Source of the DNA: Bradyrhizobiaceae bacterium
GTDB lineage: Bacteria; Pseudomonadota; Alphaproteobacteria; Rhizobiales; Xanthobacteraceae
NCBI GenBank assembly: GCA_003963145.1
Contig: RXJJ01000015.1
Coordinates: forward strand, 62,001 to 126,000
Direction: 5' to 3'
Length of the DNA stretch: 64,000 bases
Under the pieces are notes generated by a model, which saw nothing but the letters and a program-made list of their open reading frames with translations, was not told the origin of the DNA and made no database searches. Below are positions 8,320-16,504 of this stretch, in pieces. A program made the translations under genes and the position numbers. Position 1 is the stretch's first letter. Each line of letters begins with the position of its first letter.

Positions 8320-9539
8320 GTCGCTGCCTCGCCGAGTGCCGGAGGGATTGGCGCGTTGCGGGCGGCGAGGCGCCCCGCGCGTATTCCCTCGAGCCGCCAC
8401 GCCACAAGGCCAGACAGCGCGATAACGAACGCCAGAAGGATGAGGATCGGCTTCCACGACAGATCGAGCGGCGTGCCGCGAATGGTCTGATCGATTCTCG
8501 CCATCAGATACCAGGTGCCGGGCAGGAGTTCGCCCCAGTGATAGGCAAAGGCGTTCATCCCAAGCCGCGGGAAGCCAATGCCCATGAAGCCGAATGCCGG
8601 TGCCGTCAGCAGCGTCGCGATGCTGACAGCGGTGCCCGTCGGCTTGAGAAAGAGCGCCAACAGCGTTCCCAGCATCTGGCAGGCCAGGATGAACAGAAGT
8701 CCGGCCAGCACCAGCACCGCGCGGTGTCCGTTCAGAGGTAGTTCGAGATAACCGAACAGAACAGCATCCGAGAGGCCGAGCATCACCAGATAGAGCAGCG
8801 TGTAGGGAGCGATTTTGCCCGCCATGGCCGGCCATATGCCGCCGCCAAGCTCGCCGAGCGTTTGCAGGCGATAGGGTGTTTCGGCATCGATGCCGACCGA
8901 GTATGCGGTGGCGGTGACGACGATCACCTGAAGAATGCTTGGGATCAGCGCCGCCAGAAGAAAGTGAACGTAATTCAGCGTCGGATTGAACAGCGCGTGA
9001 ATCTGGACCGGGATCGGCGAAAGATCGGCAAGCGCGAAGTCGTAAGGTTGCCCGTGTGCTGTCCGCAGTGCGACGCTAATTCCGGCGGCGGCCGTCGGCA
9101 GCGCCGCGTTGACTCCGCGCAGGGTCAAGTTTCCGGTCGTCAGGGTCTGCGTGTTGTAGAAAAAGACTACTTCGGGCCGCCGGCCGGCGAAGACATCGCG
9201 TTCGAAATTCTTCGGCAGCATCAACAGACCGTGCACCTCGCCGTTAAGGATCAGCTTGCGGCCCTCTGCCAGTTCTCCGACATGGATGGCGACGGCTGTA
9301 TCCTGCGATGCGTCGACCATGCGGATGATCGAGCGCGACAGGTTGGATGAATCAAGATCGAGGACCGCGATAGGAAGGCGTGTCGCAAGGCCGGCGCTGA
9401 AAACCAGCGTCAGGATCGCGAACAGCACCAGCGGCACGATGGTGCTGAGAGCAAGCAAGAAAGGCCGGCGGCGCAGCCAGCTCAGCTCCCGCCAGAACAC
9501 CAGCAAGAAGCCCGGCCGGATGCTCCTGCGCGTCAGCAT
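8316..9539 (-). CDS. ABC-2 type transporter permease
   Basis: This 407-aa permease is paralogous to the next gene in the operon, with the same topology. TM1 is FLLALSTIVPLVLFAILTLVF, then a periplasmic domain containing LPIAVLDLDSSNLSRSIIRMVD, then C-terminal helices from ALFNPTLNYVHFLLAALIPSILQV on. The conserved xxVxDxDxSxxSR motif of this permease family is present in both copies. Only one base separates it from the stop of the upstream HlyD gene. Two different permeases would form a heterodimer. No ATPase gene is in the operon. Confidence 0.85.
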   Translation of the reverse strand: MLTRRSIRPGFLLVFWRELSWLRRRPFLLALSTIVPLVLFAILTLVFSAGLATRLPIAVLDLDSSNLSRSIIRMVDASQDTAVAIHVGELAEGRKLILNGEVHGLLMLPKNFERDVFAGRRPEVVFFYNTQTLTTGNLTLRGVNAALPTAAAGISVALRTAHGQPYDFALADLSPIPVQIHALFNPTLNYVHFLLAALIPSILQVIVVTATAYSVGIDAETPYRLQTLGELGGGIWPAMAGKIAPYTLLYLVMLGLSDAVLFGYLELPLNGHRAVLVLAGLLFILACQMLGTLLALFLKPTGTAVSIATLLTAPAFGFMGIGFPRLGMNAFAYHWGELLPGTWYLMARIDQTIRGTPLDLSWKPILILLAFVIALSGLVAWRLEGIRAGRLAARNAPIPPALGEAAT

Positions 9540-9540
9540 C

Positions 9541-10527
9541 TCAGCGACCCCTTGCGGCCCATTGCGCGATCGCGCTCATGCCGGGCCGCAAGCCTTCCAG
9601 CGGCTCCGTCGGCACGGCACGCACTTCGAACGTCCGCAGATCGAAATCGCCGGTCGCCCGCGTCGCCCGCCAGGTGGCGTATTGTCCCTGCACGTTGATC
9701 AAAGTCACCCGAACGGGAATGGTCTTGTTCTTGAAAGCGGGAATGGTGACGTTGAACGTGTCGCCGACCTTGAGACCGGCCAGCAGATCCTCACGAAGAT
9801 TGAATGTGAACCAGACATTGTTCAGGTCGATCAGCGAAAACAGCGGCGCGCCCGCGCTGAAATTCTCGCCGATGGTGGCGACGCGGGTGGTAACCTGTGC
9901 CGCGATAGGCGCGTGGATCGTCAGTTCGGTGACATCCACTTCGCGCTGGTTCAGCGCGGCCTCGGCCTGCTTGACCTGCGATTCGGCGAGCGCGCGTTCT
10001 TCCTTGCTGGCGCCCTCGGTCGCCAGTTTCAGCGCGGCCTCGGCGGATTCGCGCTTGCGGATGGCGGCGTCGAGATTGCGCGTGGCCTCATCGACGCGCG
10101 ACTGGGGCGTGTTGCCGGATTTAACGAGTTCGGCCTGCCTGTTGTAGGTTTCCTGACTCAGCGTCACATCGGCGATGGCGGCTCCGAGTTCGGCCTTGCG
10201 GGCATCGACGTTTTCCGGGCGAATGCTGTTGATCCGGTCAAGGTCCGCTTTGGCGACGGCAAGCGCAGCCCGTGCGGCAGCCAGTGCTGCCACCAGTTGC
10301 GGGCTGTCAAGCTCGGCCAGCACCTTGTCTTTCTCGACCGTATCGCCGACGTCGGCATTCAGTTTCATGATACGGCCCGACACGCGGGGACTGATGTCGA
10401 TACGGTCGCTGGTCACTTCGCCCTGCACGGTGAGCGGCGGAGGGCGGGTCGCAAACCACAACACGACAGCCAGGGCGATCAGGGCGCAAATTGCGATGAC
10501 CGCGCGAGGGGATTTCAAACCAGCCAT
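9541..10527 (-). CDS. HlyD-family membrane fusion protein
   Basis: This 328-aa periplasmic adaptor links an inner-membrane exporter to an outer-membrane channel. An N-terminal anchor (VIAICALIALAVVLWFA) is followed by a biotinyl-lipoyl half (GEVTSDRIDISPRVSGRIMK...GDTVEKDKVLAELDSPQL), a coiled-coil hairpin of about 110 residues rich in Ala, Lys and Glu, and a beta-barrel part (TIHAPIAAQVTTRVATIGENFSAGAPLFSLID). ATG 10527 is preferred because AAAGGGG lies just upstream. It is the first gene of the hlyD-permease-permease operon. No outer-membrane TolC partner is nearby. Confidence 0.9.
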   Translation of the reverse strand: MAGLKSPRAVIAICALIALAVVLWFATRPPPLTVQGEVTSDRIDISPRVSGRIMKLNADVGDTVEKDKVLAELDSPQLVAALAAARAALAVAKADLDRINSIRPENVDARKAELGAAIADVTLSQETYNRQAELVKSGNTPQSRVDEATRNLDAAIRKRESAEAALKLATEGASKEERALAESQVKQAEAALNQREVDVTELTIHAPIAAQVTTRVATIGENFSAGAPLFSLIDLNNVWFTFNLREDLLAGLKVGDTFNVTIPAFKNKTIPVRVTLINVQGQYATWRATRATGDFDLRTFEVRAVPTEPLEGLRPGMSAIAQWAARGR

Positions 10528-10751
10528 TGCAGCCCCTTTGCAAATATACGTCACGACAGGATCGTAATTGACGGCCCGTCTACAGGCCGCACAATAGCGA
10601 CAATATCAGATTTTGCGATGCCGCGATGGCCTCCGGGCAACAGGTCGGCCGAATAAGCCGTTATGGCGTGTCGGGAACGTCGTGCAGCTTTCATCCGCTA
10701 GTTATGGAGCGGCTTATGGTGTCTTTGTTGTCGGTGGTTTAAATCTTGCCG

Positions 10752-11408
10752 ATGGTTTTGAGAGTTCAGGGCGTCCAAAAGGCCTATCGCACGGCAGGGG
10801 AAACGGTCCTCGTTCTGTGCGGTGCCGATCTTTCGATGACGTCCGGCGAGAGCGTGGCTCTCACGGGTGAATCGGGCAGCGGTAAAAGCACGCTGCTTCA
10901 TCTGATTGCCGGACTCGATCGCCTGGATGCCGGCGAAATCTGGCTGGAGGATTCTCTTATTTCGGCCATGAGCGATCGTCAGCTCGCCGGGATCAGGCAA
11001 GGGCGTATCGGTCTTGTTTTCCAGCAGTTCAATCTGGTCCCAAGCCTGACCGTCGAGGACAATCTGGCCTTTCAGGCCAGGATCGCGGATCGCTTCGATG
11101 CGGCATGGCAGGATGAGCTGGCATCCCGGCTCGGTCTGCAAACTCTGCTAAAGCGGTACCCGGAGCAATTGTCCGGCGGCCAGCAGCAGCGCGTTGCGAT
11201 CGGCAGGGCGCTGGCAGTCCGGCCGAAACTTCTGCTCGCGGACGAGCCGACCGGAAATCTCGACGAGGCGACCGGCGACAGCGTGTTCCGGCTGATGCTC
11301 GATCTTGTCAGGCATACCGGCTGCAGCCTGCTCATGGCGACGCATAGTGTGCGCCTTGCGGAGGCGATGGATCGCCGTCTGCATTTGCGCGGCGGTGTTT
11401 TGACATGA
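10752..11408 (+). CDS. ABC transporter ATP-binding protein, LolD/MacB family
   Basis: This ATPase of about 218 aa has a Walker A motif TGESGSGKST, signature [15 protein letters not shown], Walker B LLADEPTGNLD and the closing MATHS histidine. The LADEPTGNLD wording is typical of LolD/MacB/FtsE-type ATPases, which drive mechanotransmission permeases rather than import. The start is ATG 10752; a TTG 6 bp upstream is possible, and neither has a strong ribosome binding site. The gene overlaps the FtsX-like permease by ATGA. Together with the lipocalin-like gene after that, it forms a conserved three-gene unit. Confidence 0.9.
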   Translation: MVLRVQGVQKAYRTAGETVLVLCGADLSMTSGESVALTGESGSGKSTLLHLIAGLDRLDAGEIWLEDSLISAMSDRQLAGIRQGRIGLVFQQFNLVPSLTVEDNLAFQARIADRFDAAWQDELASRLGLQTLLKRYPEQLSGGQQQRVAIGRALAVRPKLLLADEPTGNLDEATGDSVFRLMLDLVRHTGCSLLMATHSVRLAEAMDRRLHLRGGVLT

Positions 11409-13879
11409 AACGTCTTGCATGGGTTCTCAAGGTTCTGCTCAGCCATTGGCGCTGGCATCCCATGCAGCTTGCGATGCTTCTGATCGGCCTTGTCTGCGCA
11501 ACGGCGCTGTGGAGCGGCGTGCAGGCATTGAACCAGCAGGCCCGCGCGAGCTACGACCGGGCCGCAGCGATATTCGGCGGTGCGCGGCTCGCGATGCTGG
11601 TCGGAAACGAGGCGACATTTTCACAGCAATTGTTCGTCGATCTGCGGCGCCATGGCTGGGCAGTGTCGCCTGTCCTGGAAAACCGGATTGAGCTGGAATC
11701 CCTTCCGCTGCGGCTGATCGGGATCGAGCCGCTGACCCTTCCTAAGGAAGCAGGTTCTGCTTCCGACATGAGTCCCGACGAGCTGCGGGATTTTCTCATG
11801 CCGCCCTACCGGACGCTGGTTGCGCCCGATACGCTCCGCGCATTGAACCTGAAGGCTGGCGACAGGCCTCGGCTCAAGAACGGAAACATGCTTCCGCCTC
11901 TCGCAGTCAGCGGCATGCTGGCTCCGGGGGCTCTGGTGGTCGATATCGGCGTCGCGCAACAGGCGCTCGATATGCCGGATCGCGTGTCTCGCCTGCTCGT
12001 CGCATCCCGGCCGATCGGACCGGCAGCTTCGCTTGACAGCGTTACCGGCAACCGGTTGCGGCTGGTCGGACCGGATACGGAAAGCGGCCTCGAACAACTG
12101 ACCGACAGCTTTCACCTGAATTTGACGGCGTTCGGCTTTCTTGCCTTCGCTGTCGGCATTTTCATCGTCAATGCTGCCATCGGCCTCACTTTCGAACAGC
12201 GTCTTCCGATGTTCCGAACCCTACGAGCGTGCGGTGTTTCATTATTATCCCTGAATATCGCGCTGATCATCGAGCTTGTGACGCTGGCGCTGTGCGCAGG
12301 CTTCATCGGTTTGCTGAGCGGATATCTGATCGCAGCGGCTTTGCTGCCGGATGTCGCGGCAAGCCTGCGGGGTCTGTATGGCGCGGAAATACCAGGTGAA
12401 CTCGTGCTGCGGCCTGTATGGTGGATCGCCGGATTTGCAATGAGCATCGCGGGCACGATGGCGGCTTCGTTGCAGGGATTTCTCAAGCTCAACCGCCTGC
12501 CGGTTCTCGCCGCCGCGCAGCCAGAGGCCTGGCAACAGGTGCAGCAGTCGTGGCTGAAGCGCCAAGGTGTGATCGCCGTTGTGATTTTGACCGGCGCATT
12601 GTGCGCGCTGTGGCTCGGCACCTCGCTCGGTGCGGGCTTTGCCTTGCTCGGCGGCCTTCTCGCCAGCGCCGCGCTCGCGCTGCCGGGAATTTTGAGTCTG
12701 ATGCTCATAGCGGGCGAGTGGTGGGCAGGGCGTTCGCATCCCGGCCGGCCCCTCCTGAAATGGTTCTGGGCCGACAGCCGCCAGCAATTGTCGGGAGTGT
12801 CGCTCGCTTTGATGGCGCTTCTGCTTGCCATTGCCGTCAATGTCGGCGTTTCCACCATGGTCGGTAGCTTTCGCGAAACCTTCACAGGCTGGCTGGATCG
12901 GCGATTGCTGGTAGATGTGTATCTCGATGCTTCGAACGATCTCCAGGCAGCTGATATCAAGGCTTGGCTTCGGCAAGAGAGCGATGTTTTAGCCGTCTTG
13001 CCCGGTGCGCGGATGCAGGCGACACTGGGCGATCAACCGCTCGAGCTTTTCGCACTGCCAGATTACCCTTTATATCGCGAGCGCTGGCCGCTGCTTCAGG
13101 CAACGCCGGACGCATGGGATCAAATCCGCAACGGCAACGCCGCGTTCGTGAGCGAACAGCTTTCGCGCCGATCCGGTCTCCGGATTGGCGATGTTGCTCA
13201 TCTCTCGTCGCCGGGAGGGGACTGGCTGGTCAGGATTGTCGGCATCTATGCCGATTACGGCAATCCGAGAAACCAGATGGCGGTGGCCTATCCTGCGCTG
13301 GCGAAGCATTTTCCACAGACACCGCAAACGCGGATGGGTCTGCTGGTCACGCCGGGGAGCGGGCCACGGCTTATCGGCGAACTTAAAAGCAGGTTCGGCC
13401 TCAATGAACAGATCGCGGATCAAGCGACTGTCAGAACGGAATCGATACGGATATTTGAGCGCACCTTCGCTGTCACGGCTGCCTTGAACGCATTCACGCT
13501 TGGCATTGCGGCCATGGCCCTGTTGACCAATCTTCTGACGCTCGGCAATGCGCGCTTGCCGCGCCTTGCGCCGCTCTGGGCGCTGGGGGTGACGCTGCCA
13601 AGGCTTTCCGTAATCGAATTGCTCAAGACCATGTCGCTCGCCCTGTTGACGGCGCTATTCGCCATTCCGTTAGGCGTCGCGGTCGGGTGGTGTTTGCTGG
13701 CGGTTGTGAACGTCCGCGCGTTCGGCTGGCGGCTGCCCGTGCACATATTCCCGTGGCAATTGCTTGAGCTTCTCGGGCTGGCGATGGCGGCGGCGCTGCT
13801 GGCGACGCTGATCCCGGTTCTCAAACTGTTTCGCATGCCTTCCGCGCGTCTCATCAAGATCTTTGCGGAGGAGCGCTGA
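11405..13879 (+). CDS. FtsX-like ABC transporter permease
   Basis: This 824-aa permease has the duplicated MacB/FtsX arrangement. TM1 is near residues 17-36 (MQLAMLLIGLVCATALWSGV), followed by a periplasmic domain, a block of three to four helices (about 240-350), two further helices near 390-440, a helix at SLALMALLLAIAVNVGVS, a second periplasmic domain, and three C-terminal helices ending in a cytoplasmic tail MPSARLIKIFAEER. Such proteins use ATP hydrolysis in the cytoplasm to move lipids, lipoproteins or periplasmic substrates. The neighbouring AttH-like protein probably works with it. The cargo cannot be read from the sequence. Confidence 0.88.
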   Translation: MKRLAWVLKVLLSHWRWHPMQLAMLLIGLVCATALWSGVQALNQQARASYDRAAAIFGGARLAMLVGNEATFSQQLFVDLRRHGWAVSPVLENRIELESLPLRLIGIEPLTLPKEAGSASDMSPDELRDFLMPPYRTLVAPDTLRALNLKAGDRPRLKNGNMLPPLAVSGMLAPGALVVDIGVAQQALDMPDRVSRLLVASRPIGPAASLDSVTGNRLRLVGPDTESGLEQLTDSFHLNLTAFGFLAFAVGIFIVNAAIGLTFEQRLPMFRTLRACGVSLLSLNIALIIELVTLALCAGFIGLLSGYLIAAALLPDVAASLRGLYGAEIPGELVLRPVWWIAGFAMSIAGTMAASLQGFLKLNRLPVLAAAQPEAWQQVQQSWLKRQGVIAVVILTGALCALWLGTSLGAGFALLGGLLASAALALPGILSLMLIAGEWWAGRSHPGRPLLKWFWADSRQQLSGVSLALMALLLAIAVNVGVSTMVGSFRETFTGWLDRRLLVDVYLDASNDLQAADIKAWLRQESDVLAVLPGARMQATLGDQPLELFALPDYPLYRERWPLLQATPDAWDQIRNGNAAFVSEQLSRRSGLRIGDVAHLSSPGGDWLVRIVGIYADYGNPRNQMAVAYPALAKHFPQTPQTRMGLLVTPGSGPRLIGELKSRFGLNEQIADQATVRTESIRIFERTFAVTAALNAFTLGIAAMALLTNLLTLGNARLPRLAPLWALGVTLPRLSVIELLKTMSLALLTALFAIPLGVAVGWCLLAVVNVRAFGWRLPVHIFPWQLLELLGLAMAAALLATLIPVLKLFRMPSARLIKIFAEER

Positions 13880-13880
13880 C

Positions 13881-14957
13881 ATGCGACTGAGCCGCCGCGC
13901 CTTGTTGCACGGATTGCTGGTGACGGCGATGCCCGGAAGCGCTGCGCTTGCGCAAGGATTTGCCGGGTTGGGCGAGGCTGCCGATGGCTTTGAAAAAGTG
14001 GTGCCGGGCAGGGCGCTTGCTTTTCCTGCCGATCATGGCCCGCATCCGGGATTTCGGATCGAATGGTGGTATGTCACCGCCAATCTCCGCGACCAAAGCG
14101 GCGTACCGTATGGCGCGCAATGGACACTGTTTCGGCAGGCGATAACCGCCGGACCGGAGGACGAAGGCTGGGCCAGCCGCCAGCTCTGGATGGGACATGC
14201 GGCCGTCACAAGCGCGAGCGAGCATCGCTTCAGCCAGCGTCTGGCGCGCGGCGGTGTGGGCGTGGCGGGCGCAGAAGCCTTACCGTTTCACGCCTGGATC
14301 GACGCGTGGGATATGCGCGGTGTCGAGAGCTTTTCTCCGCAGAACATCTCGCCGGTCGCGCTGTCCGCATCATCGAACGATTTCGCATTCGATTTGAAGC
14401 TTGAGGCTTCACAGCCGCTGGTCTTGCAGGGCGAGGGCGGATACAGCCGCAAGTCCGAACAGGGGCAGGCGTCGTATTATTACAGTCAGCCTTTCTTTAA
14501 AGCGGACGGCGATATCGAAATCGCGGGAAAGCGGATCGGCGTCACGGGGCAGGCGTGGATGGACCGCGAATGGAGTAGTCAGCCGCTCGCTTCCGACCAG
14601 AAGGGCTGGGACTGGATTTCGCTTCATCTCGCTTCTGGCACGAAGCTGATGCTGTTTCGACTGCGCCAGTCAGGCGGCCATCATTACATCTCGGCCAACT
14701 GGATCGAGCCGGATGGACATTCGACGCTGCTTGCGTCCAGTGCCGTGGCGTTGTCTCCGCTTGCACAAAGCTCTGTCGCAGGACGCAAGCTTCCGACGGA
14801 ATGGGATATCGTCATCCCTTCGCGCGATTTGAAAATCAAAATCACCGCGCTCAATCCGCAAAGCTGGATGGCGACGAGCATCCCCTATTGGGAGGGACCT
14901 GTCTCAATACAGGGAAGCGACAAAGGCGTCGGTTATCTTGAAATGACTGGGTATTGA
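13881..14957 (+). CDS. AttH/CrtC-type lipocalin-like secreted protein
   Basis: This 358-aa protein starts with a twin-arginine-like leader, MRLSRRALLHGLL, and a cleavable-looking AALAQ. It continues with the AttH/CrtC lipocalin-like fold, shown by FRIEWWYVTANL near residue 57 and repeated aromatic strands such as ITGQAWMDREWSSQ-like GQAWMDREWSSQPL and GWDWISLHLASG. The start is one base after the permease stop. Members are often next to LolD-like ATPases and FtsX-like permeases, as here. Named relatives act in carotenoid hydration or in surface and virulence functions. The enzymatic role in this organism is unknown. Confidence 0.85.
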   Translation: MRLSRRALLHGLLVTAMPGSAALAQGFAGLGEAADGFEKVVPGRALAFPADHGPHPGFRIEWWYVTANLRDQSGVPYGAQWTLFRQAITAGPEDEGWASRQLWMGHAAVTSASEHRFSQRLARGGVGVAGAEALPFHAWIDAWDMRGVESFSPQNISPVALSASSNDFAFDLKLEASQPLVLQGEGGYSRKSEQGQASYYYSQPFFKADGDIEIAGKRIGVTGQAWMDREWSSQPLASDQKGWDWISLHLASGTKLMLFRLRQSGGHHYISANWIEPDGHSTLLASSAVALSPLAQSSVAGRKLPTEWDIVIPSRDLKIKITALNPQSWMATSIPYWEGPVSIQGSDKGVGYLEMTGY

Positions 14958-14970
14958 GCGCCGCGCCGGC

Positions 14971-16281
14971 CTACACCGCCTGCTGCTCAAGTTCTTCGCC
15001 ATAGGAAATCGGGTGTTCGAGCGCCCTGCGCAGCTGATCCTTGTCAAGCTCACCTTCCCATCGGCTGATGACGACGGTGGCAACACCGTTGCCGATCAGG
15101 TTGGTCAGCGCACGGCATTCGCTCATGAACTTGTCGATACCGATGATGATCGCCAATGAGGTGATCGGAATATCCGGAATGATGGACAAAGTTGCCGCCA
15201 GTGTCACGAAGCCGGCGCCGGTCACGCCGGAAGCTCCCTTCGATGTCAGCATCGCGACCGCGAGGATAGTTGCTTCTTGCGCGAAGGTCAGAGGCGTGTT
15301 TGTCGCCTGCGCCAGAAACAGCGTGGCCAGCGTCATGTAGATATTGGTGCCGTCAAGGTTGAAGCTGTAGCCGGTCGGAATCACGAGACCCACCACGGAT
15401 TTCGACGCGCCGAGCTTTTCCATCTTCTGCAGCATGTGCGGCAGAACGGTTTCCGATGAACTCGTGCCAAGCACGATCAGCAATTCGTCCTTGATGTAGG
15501 CGATGAAACGCAGGATCGAAAAGCCGAAGAAATAGGCGATGGTGCCGAGCACCACCAGAACGAACAGGATCGAGGCGGCATAGAACGCAAGGATCAGATA
15601 GCCGAGATTGACCAGCGCGCCCAATCCGAACGAGCCGATGGTGAAGGCCATGGCGCCGAAGGCGCCGATCGGCGCTACTTTCACGATCATGCCGATGATA
15701 CGGAAGAACATCTTGCCGCCAAGATCGATCGCCGCGGCGATCTGTTCGCCCGGCTTGCCCATATTGGCGATGGCGAAGCCGCTGAGGATCGCGACCAGCA
15801 GCACTTGCAGAAGATCGCCCTTGGCAAGCGAGTCGAAATAGGATGTCGGTATGATCCCCATCAGATGAGCGACAAAGCCGTCCTCTTTCGCGCGCGTGAC
15901 ATAGCTCGCGACGGAATGCGGATCGAGCTTCGACGGGTCGATATTAAATCCGGCGCCGGGCTGAAGCACCTTGGCGACCAATAGGCCGACGAGGAGTGCG
16001 ATCGTTGAAACCGTCTCGAAATAAAACAGCGTCTTGACGCCGATCCGGCCGACTTTGCGCATGTCGCTGATCGAGGCGATGCCGTGAACCACGGTGCAGA
16101 AGATGGCCGGCGCGATCATCATCTTGATCAGGGCGATGAAGGCGTCGCCCAGCGGCTTCATGGCCTTGCCGATATTGGGATAGAAATAGCCGAGCAGCAC
16201 ACCCACCACGATGGCCACCAGAACCTGAATATAAAGGACTTTGTACAAGGGCGTTCTGGCGGCGACGGGACTGGTGGTCAT
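14971..16281 (-). CDS. dctA: C4-dicarboxylate:cation symporter DctA
   Basis: This 436-aa membrane protein of the DAACS (glutamate transporter-like) family takes up succinate, fumarate or malate with cations. It opens with a TM segment, [19 protein letters not shown], and the family motif [19 protein letters not shown]. The two re-entrant hairpins are visible as [21 protein letters not shown] (serine-rich) and [20 protein letters not shown], with the substrate-site [18 protein letters not shown] between them. The length matches DctA. It is convergent with the AttH-like gene. I did not find a correctly spaced -24/-12 promoter upstream, although dctA genes often have one. Confidence 0.92.
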   Translation of the reverse strand: MTTSPVAARTPLYKVLYIQVLVAIVVGVLLGYFYPNIGKAMKPLGDAFIALIKMMIAPAIFCTVVHGIASISDMRKVGRIGVKTLFYFETVSTIALLVGLLVAKVLQPGAGFNIDPSKLDPHSVASYVTRAKEDGFVAHLMGIIPTSYFDSLAKGDLLQVLLVAILSGFAIANMGKPGEQIAAAIDLGGKMFFRIIGMIVKVAPIGAFGAMAFTIGSFGLGALVNLGYLILAFYAASILFVLVVLGTIAYFFGFSILRFIAYIKDELLIVLGTSSSETVLPHMLQKMEKLGASKSVVGLVIPTGYSFNLDGTNIYMTLATLFLAQATNTPLTFAQEATILAVAMLTSKGASGVTGAGFVTLAATLSIIPDIPITSLAIIIGIDKFMSECRALTNLIGNGVATVVISRWEGELDKDQLRRALEHPISYGEELEQQAV

Positions 16282-16504
16282 GGAGGTTCCTTGCTCGCGG
16301 GCTTCATACTTCCAACAAATTTATGCGCCTTGTGCAATGAACAAATTCGCGACCGTGCCCCGCGCCGCGCCATGAGATCAAGCACTTGTCACTGCGACAG
16401 TAACTTGCCTTTACAGACCGGCCGGGACGATGTGATAGAATGTGTCGGCGGTTCGGACAGACCGCCTGACTGTCGCCCGATCGATCAGATTGCGGAGAGG
16501 CCCG

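Noticed and set aside
8320-8835. 172-codon extension of the second ABC-2 permease
   Set aside because: The extension lies within the preceding permease gene in another frame and has no sense; the start at 8319 is in an ATGA overlap.
16282-16504. Sigma-54 promoter upstream of dctA
   Set aside because: dctA genes often have one, but I found no GG-N10-GC arrangement on the correct strand in this gap.
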